Positions 17,501 through 26,917 are shown, counted from the stretch's first letter. The stretch: DNA of 33,245 nucleotides from Methylovulum sp. (GCA_028712695.1 JAQTQZ010000037.1:1-33245), one strand, 5' to 3'. The notes: generated by a model not told the origin, from the letters alone. A program made the numbers and translations.

Positions 17501-18127
17501 CCTAGCTTTCCCGCCGATGCCGATGGCATTGTGCCGATTACGGATGAACTCTGGTTTGAGGACGATGCCGCCAACCGGCTCAACGAATTTTTACTGGCGG
17601 TATGGGGTGCTGACACACAAGAGGAAAACCTCGCGTGGCTGGCGGCAAGCCTAGGCCAAAAACCGACCGAAACCGCCCAAGAGACGATCCGCCGTTATCT
17701 TGCCGGGAGCTTTTATAAAAACCATCTGCAAACTTACAAAAAACGCCCGATTTATTGGCTGTTCTCCAGCGGCAAACAAGGCGCATTCCAGGCCTTGGTG
17801 TATTTGCACCGTTACCAGGAAAGCACGCTCGCCCGAATGCGGGCCGAATATGTCGTGCCGTTGACCGGAAAAATTGGGGCTCGCATCGACATGCTGGAAA
17901 AAGATGCCGCCGCAGCCGTCGCCAACGCTACCCGAAGCAAACTGAACAAAGACATCGAAAAGCTCAAGAAAAAACACGTCGAACTGTTGGCCTACGATGA
18001 AAAACTCCGCCACTACGCCGACCTACGCATCACATTAGATTTGGATGACGGGGTAAAGGTAAACTACGGTAAGTTTGGCGATTTGCTGGCTGAAGTGAAG
18101 GCGGTGACGGGGAGCGCAAATGATTAA
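14543..18127 (+). CDS. pglX: BREX adenine-specific methyltransferase PglX (BrxX)
   Basis: The protein has 1194 residues, normal for type I BREX PglX. The SAM-binding motif LDPACGSGH is near 316-324 and the catalytic NPPY near 497, the order of gamma-class N6-adenine methylases. PglX marks a non-palindromic site on host DNA, and unmarked phage DNA is then excluded. The first ~430 residues and the part after ~910 use the same GC-richer codons as brxC, whereas about 15890-17270, which includes the end of the methylase core and the target-recognition part, is clearly AT-richer with different codon choice. The C-terminal part ends in a charged helical bundle (residues ~1110-1180). The frame is intact, with no slippery repeat tract seen. 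It starts nine bases after the toxin gene. Confidence 0.93.
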   Translation: MNKAKLKTYAPEARKDFIAAVTARANRIGLAEKNGKLEIATAEKNGDFVIIAGQSWPSKISRQRDNLIARINKDGFSQTMEAVAYTWFNRFAALRYLEIHDYLSHGYRALSSRDGGLPELLNAAAELAQNGDLPDLNAEQAIALKLAGDKDGELYRLALIAQCNALAKAMPFLFERIDNESELLLPDNLLLTDSVIAKLVAAIPEQDWQEVEIIGWLYQFYISEKKDQVIGKVVKSEDIPAATQLFTPNWIVKYLVQNSVGRLWTMANPESTLKNQWEYYIKPAEQTPEVQAQLDALILSRMTEDGGSLNPESITVLDPACGSGHILVEAYDLLKAIYLERGYPLRSIPRLILEKNLYGLDIDDRAAQLAGFALLMKARADDRRLFDNPLKLNVLALQETKGLDADEIVQSLSNVLAKPVEVLNIRKLIDTFDHAKTLGSLIQIPFDLNAKLPALDTLLQLAVQSGDLLVQAAALNLLPFVRQALILGMPFDAVVANPPYMGSKGMNAALKLMAQDKFPNSKSDLFSIFIERIFELSKQGGLCGIMSPFVWMFLKSYEELRKKILDDYSLLSLVQPEYHSFFESAYVPICAFIVQVVPTNFRGTFFDLTSFYGSEEQPKKLKEAIRTVDVDYKHTLEQNDFQDVPGSAIAYFVSERALKIFKRSISLRAIGSPRQGLATADNNQFLRLWSEVELSRVKFDAVSRQKAAETTARWFPYNKGGAFRKWYGNQEWVVNWENDGHSIRFFGTESGGRPKSVCRNPDYYFSCCISWSKVTVGGFSVRYFPPGFVFDVAGCSIFEVSEGALPWLACVLNSALTKPLLSDLAQTLNFEVGQVGSFPIIHSWEKLKLDAKEIFQSCVEIAKLDWDSYEMSWDFQVLPWIVPTIQSSNVAKSWDCWRSVCNARIREMKTLEQKNNHLFIEAYGLQDELSAEVSEDKITLYRADREKDCQRLISYTIGCMMGRYSLDEPGLIYAQSGNIGFDPERYPSFPADADGIVPITDELWFEDDAANRLNEFLLAVWGADTQEENLAWLAASLGQKPTETAQETIRRYLAGSFYKNHLQTYKKRPIYWLFSSGKQGAFQALVYLHRYQESTLARMRAEYVVPLTGKIGARIDMLEKDAAAAVANATRSKLNKDIEKLKKKHVELLAYDEKLRHYADLRITLDLDDGVKVNYGKFGDLLAEVKAVTGSAND

Positions 18128-18145
18128 ACACGCAAAGAGTCAGGC

Positions 18146-20812
18146 ATGTCTATGAGCGAGCAATATAACCAAGCGCAATTTTGGCGTTGTGCCTTACAGG
18201 TCAATCCGTTCGGCTACCACAGTGCTTACCGTGGCGGCGAACACGGCTTGACAGAAACAGACTATAACCAACAGTTGTTGGACAAGTGTCTGGAACATCG
18301 CATTAAGGTCATAGGGCTTGCCGATCATGGCAGTGTGGATAGTGTCGATGCCTTGCGCTTGTTTTTGGAACCCTATGGCATTGTAGTTTTTCCCGGTTTT
18401 GAAATTGCTTCGACCGAGAAAATCCACATGGTGTGTTTGTTCCCGGAAGGGACCAGTAAGGATCAACTGAACCGCTACTTGGGCAAACTTGATTTAACCG
18501 ACGCGCAAGAAAAAGTATGGCCGTCAAAACTCGGATGCCTGGAGCTGGCCAGAATAATAAGTGATCTTGGCGGCTTCTGGTATGCCGCTCATATCACCGG
18601 CAAAAACGGCCTACTCCGCCTAAACCAGGATGGCGGTGGTTTGGTGCATGTCTGGAAAAATCATACTTTAGTCCGTGCAGGACAAATACCAGGGTCAGTT
18701 TCTGATTTGCCACGCGAATCCAAACGGATCGTCGAAAATGTGGACGTAAGCTGGCTACGTGAACGTCCACTTGCAGTCATCAACGCCAAAGATGTGGCAA
18801 AACCCGCTGATCTGGATGAAGACGGCGCCACCTGCTGGGTCAAAATGACCCGACCCTGCTTTGATGCTTTTAAGGTGGCGTTCCTTGATCCCGAATCGCG
18901 TATACGGTTGAATTCCCAACGTGAAGAAAAGCCTACGGGTGAGATTGTGTCAATGGGCGTGTCTGGCGGTTATCTGGATGGGCTGAATATTACCTTCTCT
19001 CCCCATTTGAACACGGTTATCGGGGGGCGCGGTACGGGCAAATCGACTTTGCTGGAATGCCTACGTTATGCGCTAGACATCCAGCCTAAAAGCAAACAGG
19101 CGCAAAAGCTCCATGCCGATATTATCAAGGAGAATTTAGGTAAAGCCTCGGGTCGGATTGAAATGGAAATTTTGTCTTCAGCCCAACATGGCCGCCGTTA
19201 CCGGGTTTCCCGCCGTTTTGGTGAAATGCCCATTGTGCGGGATATGGAAGGCAATGTTTCAACATTGCAACCCCGTGACTTATTGCCTGGCATAGACATT
19301 TACGGTCAAAACGAAATATACGAATTGGCGCAGGATGAACAAAGCCGGCTCCGGCTTTTAGACCGGTTTCTGCCAAACGATGGCGACTATGCCGATAAAA
19401 ACACCTTGTTGCGTAAACGTCTGCATGAGAACCAACAGAAGCTTTTGCAGACGGTAGGTGAATTGGATGACTTGCAAGCACAGGTCGCACGTTTGCCAAA
19501 ATTGGAAGAACAATTGCAAGGCTATAACGCTCTGGGTATCAAAGAAAAATTGTCAAAAACCCCTTTATTTGCCCGCGAACGGCAAATTTCCCAACGTGTC
19601 ACTGAGGAAATCCAACAGTTGCACGTTGGCTTAGGCGCATTACGCGACAATCTGCCCGACTTGGCTTTTCTTAGCGATAAAGCGTTGGAGGGTTTGCCGA
19701 ACGCGGCGTTATTCTTACCGATCCGTGAAACTTTGCAGCATCTTCACCACAAATTCCAAACAGCGATTGATGATTTGCAAGGCGGGCTGACCCAAGCAGA
19801 CCAACAGTTATCGGCACAACTTAAAGTTTGGCAACAATCGCTACAAATAGGTGAAAAGGAGCTGGAATCCGCTTTACGCAACCTTCCAGACTTATCAGGG
19901 AAAAGCGGTCAGGAAGTAGGGACGGCCTATCAACGTTTGTTACAGGAAATTGAACGGATCAAGCCCTTGGCAAGCCGCGTCACCAACTTTGAAAAAGTAA
20001 AAGATGCACAGGAGCAGGAACGGCGTAATTTGCTGGCGGCTGTGTCTGATCTTCGTGACCAACGCACCCAGTCGCTACATGCGGCGGCAAAAAAGTTAAA
20101 CAAACATCTTAAAGGTAAATTGAAAGTTGAGGTTGTCATTGAAGCTGACCGAACCCCGTTAAAAACTTTCTTGTTAGGTTGTCGGCTTGATGGGGTGGGT
20201 GAAAAAAGGCTGTCCTGGATTGATGAACTTGAGTCCATCAAACCACTGGCCCTTGCCCATGCCATAAGGCAAGGGCAAGCAGAACTCTTCATCGACTATG
20301 GATTATCCCCATTGGTCGCTACGGCTTTGAGTAAGCTAAACTTGTCCCAATTGATGGAGCTGGAGGCTTTGGAACTGGGCCATCGCATTGATATTTTGCT
20401 GAACATTGCCCATGGTGAATCAGAAGCCCTATTCAAACCGTTGGACAAACTATCAACAGGCCAACAATGCACCGCCATTTTGCACATGTTGTTACTGGAA
20501 AATGTTGACCCGTTGATTATGGACCAGCCGGAAGACAATCTGGATAATGCGTTTATTGCCGAACGTATCGTTCATGAGTTGCGGGCAGCCAAAACGACCC
20601 GCCAATTTTTGTTTGCCACCCACAATGCGAATATCCCCGTTTTTGGTGATGCCGAGTGGATTGGTGTGTTTAGCGCTGGGGGCAATCATGGTTCGCTGGA
20701 TGCAGATGCGCAAGGGTCGATTGATGTGCCTGTTATCCGTGACCAAGTCGCCAATATCCTTGAAGGTGGCCGTGCTGCTTTTATTCAGCGTAAAGAAAAG
20801 TATGAATTTTGA
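18146..20812 (+). CDS. PHP-domain plus SMC-like ATPase (TrlF family)
   Basis: The protein has 888 residues. The N-terminal ~250 residues resemble a PHP phosphoesterase (GLADHGSVDS near 58, FPGFEIAS, AAHITGKNG), though the first HxH metal motif appears degenerate. An ABC/SMC-type ATPase follows: P-loop GGRGTGKST near 293-301, a long coiled-coil segment (~430-660), signature LSTGQQC near 768, Walker B LIMDQPEDNLDN near 791, and H-loop FATHNAN near 829. This layout is the TrlF-like PHP-AAA ATPase group seen in several defence loci. It may be a DNA-sensing nuclease or phosphatase. It lies 18 bases after pglX and overlaps the region of the next gene closely, so it is expressed with BREX. It is not one of the six core BREX proteins. 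Confidence 0.85.
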   Translation: MSMSEQYNQAQFWRCALQVNPFGYHSAYRGGEHGLTETDYNQQLLDKCLEHRIKVIGLADHGSVDSVDALRLFLEPYGIVVFPGFEIASTEKIHMVCLFPEGTSKDQLNRYLGKLDLTDAQEKVWPSKLGCLELARIISDLGGFWYAAHITGKNGLLRLNQDGGGLVHVWKNHTLVRAGQIPGSVSDLPRESKRIVENVDVSWLRERPLAVINAKDVAKPADLDEDGATCWVKMTRPCFDAFKVAFLDPESRIRLNSQREEKPTGEIVSMGVSGGYLDGLNITFSPHLNTVIGGRGTGKSTLLECLRYALDIQPKSKQAQKLHADIIKENLGKASGRIEMEILSSAQHGRRYRVSRRFGEMPIVRDMEGNVSTLQPRDLLPGIDIYGQNEIYELAQDEQSRLRLLDRFLPNDGDYADKNTLLRKRLHENQQKLLQTVGELDDLQAQVARLPKLEEQLQGYNALGIKEKLSKTPLFARERQISQRVTEEIQQLHVGLGALRDNLPDLAFLSDKALEGLPNAALFLPIRETLQHLHHKFQTAIDDLQGGLTQADQQLSAQLKVWQQSLQIGEKELESALRNLPDLSGKSGQEVGTAYQRLLQEIERIKPLASRVTNFEKVKDAQEQERRNLLAAVSDLRDQRTQSLHAAAKKLNKHLKGKLKVEVVIEADRTPLKTFLLGCRLDGVGEKRLSWIDELESIKPLALAHAIRQGQAELFIDYGLSPLVATALSKLNLSQLMELEALELGHRIDILLNIAHGESEALFKPLDKLSTGQQCTAILHMLLLENVDPLIMDQPEDNLDNAFIAERIVHELRAAKTTRQFLFATHNANIPVFGDAEWIGVFSAGGNHGSLDADAQGSIDVPVIRDQVANILEGGRAAFIQRKEKYEF

Positions 20813-20823
20813 AGGCCGATTTT

Positions 20824-22068
20824 ATGTTGAAAAGTGAGTTGCTGGAAATCATTGCCAATGGCGAAAACTCTGGCGTGGAATTTAAAAGGGACGATTTGCG
20901 GCCGGAGCAGTTGGCCAAAGAGATTGTCGCCTTGGCTAATTTTCAAGGCGGTAAACTGCTGTTAGGGGTTGAGGACGATGGCACCATTAGTGGTATCCAA
21001 CGCGACGATTTGGAAACATGGGTTATGGATACGGTTTTTGGCCGTTATGTCCATCCTATGATTCTTCCCTTTTATGAAGAAGTTGAATTTGATGGCGGTA
21101 AAAGGGTTGCTGTGATTTCATTTACTCAAGGTACGGCGAAGCCTTATGTACTTCGCAAGGACAATCGGGAGGAAATTTTCGTCCGTGTTGGCAGCACTTC
21201 CCGTTTGGCCACACGGGAGCAACAAGCCCGCTTGTTTGAGAGTGGGGGCATGTTACACAGCGAAGTTTTGCCGGTTTCAGGCAGCCGTCTGGAAGACCTG
21301 GATCAAAACCGTTTAACGGACTATTTGCTGAATGTCATTGGTGATTTGACGCCACCACAATCTGCTGAAGAATGGGAACAACGTTTAAAAGGGTTGGGCT
21401 TAATGGTGGGGCGCCCAGATGGTGACCCTGCCGTTTGCACGGTTGCCGGACTGGTGTTGTTTGGCCGTAGCCCAAGACGAAGCCTCCGACATGCCGGTGT
21501 TCGTTGGATGTCGTTTTCCAGTGACGAGAAAGATTATCAGGCCCAGGATGATACGGTATTAGATGGCCCATTGATCGCCTTATGGGAAGTACGGGTAGGT
21601 GAAGGCCGGATAGTCGTTGAAGATGGCTTGGTCGAACGCTTATCTGACCGGATGCGGCCTTTCATTTCAGAAGACAGTTCCGAAATAAATGAAGGGCTCC
21701 GGCGTGATTCACGTTATCGCTATCCGCTTGATGCTGTCCGTGAAGCCATTTTAAACGCATTTGTACATCGCGATTGGACGCGCTCAACCGAGGTTGAAGT
21801 CGTCAATTATGCCAATCGGCTGGAGGTCATCAGTCCCGGCACACTGCAAAACTCCATGACTGTCGAAAAAATGCTCGCAGGCCAGCGTTCGGCCCGCAAC
21901 CCCATCATTGTTGAAATTATGCGTGATTATGGCTATGTGGATGCCCGCGGCATGGGGGTTAGAAGAAAAATAATTCCTCTGACGCGTAATTTTTCTGGAA
22001 AAGAGGCGGATTTTGATCTTACTGATGATTACCTACGGGTGGTGATTCCCGCACGTTCGGCACTTTGA
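20824..22068 (+). CDS. Schlafen AlbA_2-domain protein with HATPase-like C-terminus
   Basis: ATG at 20824 (MLKSELLEII) follows GAAGG with nine bases and gives 414 residues; an in-frame TTG at 20809 is the less likely start. The N-terminus (GVEFKRDDL, then IVALANFQGGKLLLGVEDDGTISG, then FVRVGSTSRLAT) is a typical Schlafen AlbA_2 domain, which binds nucleic acid or nucleotides. The C-terminal half has DAVREAILNAFVHRDW near 306 and ARGMGVRRK, the pattern of the HATPase_c_4 domain in COG2865 proteins. Such proteins are often called transcriptional regulators or RecG-like helicases, but they lack helicase motifs. It follows the PHP-ATPase gene by 11 bases and likely works with it as an accessory pair in this BREX locus. 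Confidence 0.85.
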   Translation: MLKSELLEIIANGENSGVEFKRDDLRPEQLAKEIVALANFQGGKLLLGVEDDGTISGIQRDDLETWVMDTVFGRYVHPMILPFYEEVEFDGGKRVAVISFTQGTAKPYVLRKDNREEIFVRVGSTSRLATREQQARLFESGGMLHSEVLPVSGSRLEDLDQNRLTDYLLNVIGDLTPPQSAEEWEQRLKGLGLMVGRPDGDPAVCTVAGLVLFGRSPRRSLRHAGVRWMSFSSDEKDYQAQDDTVLDGPLIALWEVRVGEGRIVVEDGLVERLSDRMRPFISEDSSEINEGLRRDSRYRYPLDAVREAILNAFVHRDWTRSTEVEVVNYANRLEVISPGTLQNSMTVEKMLAGQRSARNPIIVEIMRDYGYVDARGMGVRRKIIPLTRNFSGKEADFDLTDDYLRVVIPARSAL

Positions 22069-22119
22069 GGGATATTTCCACCCATCCGTAGAATAGTTTT
22101 TAAAACGAAAGGTAATAGT

Positions 22120-24726
22120 TTGAGCCTACAACGCATCACCGATTCCCTAGCCGCCTTGTTTGCTGCACAGCCCATCGTGTTTTGGCATGATTCGGAAGGC
22201 GAGTTTGCAACGACGGTGGACAATCTTGTTCTGGATAATGTCAATCTTGTCCGTTTGCATGAAACACCCGCGCTACAAGTCAAAATCGATATTGAGCGCC
22301 AGCCTGGGCAGTGTTGGCTGCTGTACAGCACCCAGCCTGAACCTGATCCCCATGTCGATTGGTTATTGGATATTCGCCTGCGCAGCAAAGCCTTTAAAGC
22401 CGATTCCACGTCTATTTTGTTGGATGATTTAGGGCTGGTTTCGCAAACCCTACGCGGACATTTAAAAGCACGGGCGAAGTTTTTGCGTTCCTCAGCACGG
22501 GTTGAACGCTTAAAACGGCTGGTGATCGCCAGCGACAATGCCGATGACCTGGATCGGAAAATGTTGGCGGTGTTAGTCCGTACTGACCAGCCGGAACTGT
22601 TTGCGATCCTGCTGCGTTTGTTCGTGGCTTTCGTGCAAGAAGGTGAGGTTGACCTGAATGCCCAGCCGAAAGTCTGGCAGGACATTATCGCCAATGATCT
22701 GGAAGATGCCTTTTGGCTACTGGTGAAATTACACTTAGGATATGCGGAAACCAAGCCCAGTTTGCGTGATTTGTTGTTCCGTATTTTAGTGACGGATTTT
22801 TCCCGATCAGCCATTGCCAAGCCTGTCGGGGCGCTGCAACATTTTGTCTTGCCGGAACGCCCTCTTGCCGCCAATGCGTCTGTTTTTGCCTCACGTTGGC
22901 GTTCGGATATGGCGCATTATTCAAGCTACCACCTGATAACGGCGGCGGTTGGCCGGGATTTGGATTTGACCCAACTGTTGGCCGGATTGTCCGCCGATGA
23001 CTTGACTGAAGTGATGACGTTTGAAGACGTTGAACGCCGGATCATCAGTGATTTGAAAGACAGGGTTTTGGGCGGGGCAGGGGCGGCTTTGGATGCGGTG
23101 CTGGCCTTAATTGCCAGACGGCGGGATGGGCATTGGGCCAATCCGATCCTGGCGAACACCCATGATGTCCACCGGGCGTTAGCCGCCAGTTATGATGCCT
23201 TGGAAGCCGCCATCCACTTTTTGGCGTTGAAAGACCAGTATCAGGACGGTTTTAGTTTTGTTTCCGCTAAAGCGGGGTTTTCGGCCTATCAAACTGAGTT
23301 ATTCCGTTTTGACCAAGGCTACCGGCATTTTAACCGGGCATACGAGTTGGTTGAGCCGATGGGTTGGTCAGTCCTACATGAATTGAAACAACGCATTGAA
23401 GCCGCTTACTCTGGCTGGTTTATGCCCCAGCTCAGTTCGGCTTGGGGTAAAATTCTCGAAGGCGGGGCAGGGTTGTTGTCATCCTGGCAGCTGCCTGAAG
23501 TCATTAACCAACAACACTTTTTTGATAAAGTGGTGGTGCCGTTATCCGATGACGGCGCAAAGCGGGTGTTTGTCATCATTTCTGATGCGTTTCGCTTTGA
23601 GGTGGCCGAGGAACTGGCCCAAGCCATCAACAGTAACAGCCGGATCAAGGCATCACTCTCCAGTATGCTAGGCGTATTGCCCAGTTATACCGGTTTGGGC
23701 ATGGCCGCCTTATTACCCCATCAACGCTTGGCCTATAAAATTAACAGCAATCTGGAACTTGTCGCGGACGGCAAGCCCGTCTCTACGACGGAACAACGTG
23801 GTGCTTATTTAGACCCGTATGCCGGGGCTGCCATTAAGGCTGAAGATTTGTTGGCCATGGGCAAGGATAAAGGCCGCGAATTTGTCCGTGACCGTCGGCT
23901 TATTTATATTTACCACGACCGCATTGATCTGATTGGCGACAAACAGTCCTCTGAAACCAAGACCTTTGAAGCCGCCGCCGACACCGTCATTGAACTGGCG
24001 CAATTGGTGAAGTTTATCGTCAATAGCCTGAATGGCTATAACGTCTTGGTGACAGCTGACCACGGTTTTATCTATCAGGAATCAGCGTTGGCGGAAGCGG
24101 ATAAATCGGCATTGTCTGACAAGCCGGAAGGGACGTTACTGGCTAAAAAACGCTATCTATTGGGTCAAGGCCTGCGCGGCAATGATAAGGTCTGGTCTGG
24201 CAATACGGCGTTGACGGCAGGGACTGAACCGGAAGGCAGCCTGGATTTTTGGCTCCCAAAAGGCGTCAACCGCTTTCATTTTGCGGGCGGTGCGCGGTTT
24301 GTGCATGGCAGCGCCATGCCCCAGGAGATTGTGGTGCCGGTGATTACCGTCCGTTCGACCGAATCGGAATTGGCCAAAACCAAGGTGGTCGGTATCAGCT
24401 TGCTCGGCGCTTCCAATAAGGTTGTAACCAATACCCAACGTTTTGAATTTATCCAGAACGAGGCGGTGTCCGAACGGGTCTTGCCCCGCATCTTGGTGAT
24501 CTGTTTACGCGATGGCGACCAGCCCATCAGCAATGAACAGACCATCACCTTTGACAGCCATTCCCCATTGCTGGATGAACGCAAGCGTTCCGTATTGCTG
24601 ACGGTGTTGTCGGGTTCGTATGACCGCAATAAAGAGTATTTTTTGGTTGCCCGTGACGCAACGACCAAAGTGGAAGTGCTGCGGGTCCCGTTGAAAGTTG
24701 ATCTGGCCTTCAGCAACGATTTTTAG
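22120..24726 (+). CDS. pglZ: BREX alkaline phosphatase-like protein PglZ
   Basis: The protein has 868 residues from a TTG at 22120 with AAAGG six bases upstream; no better start is near and the N-terminus RITDSLAALFAAQPIVFWHDSEGEF is the family's usual opening. The alkaline-phosphatase-type metal-binding core is visible in VFVIISDAFRFEVAEEL near 482-498 and in VLVTADHGFIY near 640-650. A C-terminal beta-rich domain follows. PglZ is the hallmark of BREX and is thought to act as a metal-dependent phosphodiesterase or nuclease. It is separated from the AlbA_2 gene by 51 bases and from brxL by five. The frame is intact. Confidence 0.93.
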   Translation: MSLQRITDSLAALFAAQPIVFWHDSEGEFATTVDNLVLDNVNLVRLHETPALQVKIDIERQPGQCWLLYSTQPEPDPHVDWLLDIRLRSKAFKADSTSILLDDLGLVSQTLRGHLKARAKFLRSSARVERLKRLVIASDNADDLDRKMLAVLVRTDQPELFAILLRLFVAFVQEGEVDLNAQPKVWQDIIANDLEDAFWLLVKLHLGYAETKPSLRDLLFRILVTDFSRSAIAKPVGALQHFVLPERPLAANASVFASRWRSDMAHYSSYHLITAAVGRDLDLTQLLAGLSADDLTEVMTFEDVERRIISDLKDRVLGGAGAALDAVLALIARRRDGHWANPILANTHDVHRALAASYDALEAAIHFLALKDQYQDGFSFVSAKAGFSAYQTELFRFDQGYRHFNRAYELVEPMGWSVLHELKQRIEAAYSGWFMPQLSSAWGKILEGGAGLLSSWQLPEVINQQHFFDKVVVPLSDDGAKRVFVIISDAFRFEVAEELAQAINSNSRIKASLSSMLGVLPSYTGLGMAALLPHQRLAYKINSNLELVADGKPVSTTEQRGAYLDPYAGAAIKAEDLLAMGKDKGREFVRDRRLIYIYHDRIDLIGDKQSSETKTFEAAADTVIELAQLVKFIVNSLNGYNVLVTADHGFIYQESALAEADKSALSDKPEGTLLAKKRYLLGQGLRGNDKVWSGNTALTAGTEPEGSLDFWLPKGVNRFHFAGGARFVHGSAMPQEIVVPVITVRSTESELAKTKVVGISLLGASNKVVTNTQRFEFIQNEAVSERVLPRILVICLRDGDQPISNEQTITFDSHSPLLDERKRSVLLTVLSGSYDRNKEYFLVARDATTKVEVLRVPLKVDLAFSNDF

Positions 24727-24731
24727 GATGG

Positions 24732-26789
24732 ATGATGGACGAGACTACAACCCTTAACGGGACGGACACGAGTCTGGATGCCTTATTAAACCGGACGTTT
24801 GCCGGTAAGGTTGTCCGTAAGGATTTGACCAAGCTAATCAAGGAAGGCGCGAATGTGCCAGTGTATGTGTTGGAATATTTGCTGGGCATGTATTGCGCCA
24901 GTGATGACGAACAAACCATCCAGGCCGGATTGACCAGTGTCAAGCGCATCTTGGCGGATAACTATGTGCGCCCTGACGAGGCCGAAAAGATCAAGTCCAA
25001 AATCAGGGAAAGTGGCAGTTACAAGGTCATTGATAAGGTCGCTGTTAAGCTGAATGAACGCCGTGACGTTTACGAAGCCATCCTATTCAATCTGGGGGTT
25101 AAGGGCGTTGAAATTTCTGACCGCCTGGTTAAGGACTATGAAAAGCTGTTGGCCGGGGGCATCTGGTGCATTATCACCCTGCATTATGTGTTTGAGGAAG
25201 GGCAGGCCGGATCACCTTTTCAAATCACCGAGTTAAAACCTATCCAAATGCCCAATATGGATATGGAGGCCTTGTTTGAAGGGCGTAAGGCGTTTGATGC
25301 CGGGCAATGGTTGGATGTCTTGCTGCGCTCGACCGGAATGGAGCCAGCACATTTTACGGAACGCGCCAAATGGCATTTGCTGGCACGCATGATCCCCTTT
25401 GTTGAGAACAATTATAACGTCTGCGAGTTGGGGCCGCGCGGTACGGGGAAAAGCCATATCTATAAGGAAGTCAGCCCCAACAGCATTCTGGTTTCCGGTG
25501 GGCAAACAACCGTCGCGAACCTGTTTTATAACCTAGGCCGGCAAAGCATCGGCTTGGTCGGTCTATGGGATGTCGTGGCGTTTGATGAAGTGGCGGGCAT
25601 ATCCTTTAAGGACAAGGATGGCATCCAGATCATGAAAGACTTTATGGCCTCCGGCTCGTTTGCCAGAGGGCGGGATTCCATTGTGGCGTCGGCCAGTATG
25701 GTGTTTATCGGCAACATCAACCAATCCGTTGATACGCTGGTCAAGACCAGCCACTTATTGACGCCGTTCCCGGACGTGATGATTGACACCGCCTTTTTTG
25801 ACCGCTTCCATGCCTACATCCCTGGCTGGGAAATCCCAAAAATGCGCCCGGAGTTTTTCACCAACCAGTATGGCTTTATTGTCGATTACTTGGCTGAGTT
25901 TATGCGCGAAATGCGTAAGCACAGCTTTTCCGATGCCATTGACCGCTATTTCAAGCTGGGCAACAACCTGAACCAACGCGACACCATTGCCGTCAGACGC
26001 ACGGTGTCGGGTTTGCTAAAGCTGCTCTATCCGCATGGCGATTATGACAAGGCCGCTGTTGCGCAATGTCTGGAGTACGCCTTGGAAACCCGCCGCCGTG
26101 TGAAAGAACAATTAAAAAAGATTGGCGGCATGGAATTTTTTGACGTGCATTTCAGCTATATCGACCAGAAAACCCTGGAAGAGAAATTTGTGAATGTCCC
26201 TGAGCAGGGCGGCGACAAGCTGATTCCAGAAGGCACGTTAAAAGCGGGCGTGCTGCACACCATTTCCCAAGGGGTCAAAGGCCATTTGGGGCTGTTCAGG
26301 ATCGAGACACAAATGACCGCCGGTAATGGCAAACTAAACCTGTCCGGTTTTGGCAGCAACACCCAAGCCAAAGAAGCCATCAAAGTCGGCTTCGATTATT
26401 ACAAAGGCAATATTTCCAGGGTCAGTGGTTCCGCCAAAGCGGCAGACCACGACTACCATTTGCATTTGATTGAATTGCATAACAGCGGGTCATCGCTCAC
26501 CCTAACAATGGCCGGATTTATCGCTTTTTGCTCAGGTATCCTGAATAAGCCCGTGCAAAGCCAGATGGTCATCTTAGGCACCATGACCTTGGGCGGGAAC
26601 ATTATTCCCGTTGAAAATCTGGCGGAAACCTTGCAAATGACCTTTGATTCGGGCGGCAAACGGATATTACTGCCGATGGCGAGTGTCAGCGACATACCAA
26701 CCGTCAGGGGCGAACTGTTCGCCAAATTCCAGACCAGCTTTTATTCTGATCCGGTTGATGCGGTGTTTAAGGCGCTTGGGGCTGAATAA
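24732..26789 (+). CDS. brxL: BREX Lon-like AAA protein BrxL
   Basis: The protein has 685 residues. The N-terminal part has the conserved RTFAGKVVRKDL and NVPVYVLEYLLGMYCAS. An AAA+ core follows: P-loop GPRGTGKSH near 233-241, Walker B VVAFDEVAGI near 281, sensor FIGNIN near 324, and DRFHAYIPGWE. The C-terminal ~130 residues have a Lon-protease-like fold (HNSGSSLTLTMAGF, then GGNIIPVENLAETL). Where Lon carries its catalytic Lys after GGL, this sequence reads ENLAET, so peptidase activity is doubtful; BrxL homologues have been reported as DNA-binding AAA rings. AGGATGG precedes the doubled ATG. It ends the core type I BREX set, and the sequence after it changes at once to transposon remnants. 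Confidence 0.93.
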   Translation: MMDETTTLNGTDTSLDALLNRTFAGKVVRKDLTKLIKEGANVPVYVLEYLLGMYCASDDEQTIQAGLTSVKRILADNYVRPDEAEKIKSKIRESGSYKVIDKVAVKLNERRDVYEAILFNLGVKGVEISDRLVKDYEKLLAGGIWCIITLHYVFEEGQAGSPFQITELKPIQMPNMDMEALFEGRKAFDAGQWLDVLLRSTGMEPAHFTERAKWHLLARMIPFVENNYNVCELGPRGTGKSHIYKEVSPNSILVSGGQTTVANLFYNLGRQSIGLVGLWDVVAFDEVAGISFKDKDGIQIMKDFMASGSFARGRDSIVASASMVFIGNINQSVDTLVKTSHLLTPFPDVMIDTAFFDRFHAYIPGWEIPKMRPEFFTNQYGFIVDYLAEFMREMRKHSFSDAIDRYFKLGNNLNQRDTIAVRRTVSGLLKLLYPHGDYDKAAVAQCLEYALETRRRVKEQLKKIGGMEFFDVHFSYIDQKTLEEKFVNVPEQGGDKLIPEGTLKAGVLHTISQGVKGHLGLFRIETQMTAGNGKLNLSGFGSNTQAKEAIKVGFDYYKGNISRVSGSAKAADHDYHLHLIELHNSGSSLTLTMAGFIAFCSGILNKPVQSQMVILGTMTLGGNIIPVENLAETLQMTFDSGGKRILLPMASVSDIPTVRGELFAKFQTSFYSDPVDAVFKALGAE

Positions 26790-26822
26790 ATGGCCAAAAT
26801 TCGCATCAATAACTACCACATA

Positions 26823-26850
26823 TGTCTAATAAAGTAAGGGGGTTTAGACA
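26823..26850. other. Candidate resolvase (res) site I of a Tn3-type element
   Basis: A 28-base segment starts TGTCTAAT and ends TTTAGACA, an inverted pair at the exact length of res site I in Tn3-family elements, whose half-sites resemble TGTCTAATA. A further TGTCTAACA occurs at 26896-26904, where another subsite could lie, and the resolvase remnant starts 14 bases later. Sites are seen directly; recognition by a resolvase is inferred. Confidence 0.5.
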
Positions 26851-26917
26851 ATCGGCGAAACGCGTAAAATCAACAACTTGAAAGTCCATCAATTTTGTCT
26901 AACAATGGGGGCATGAA

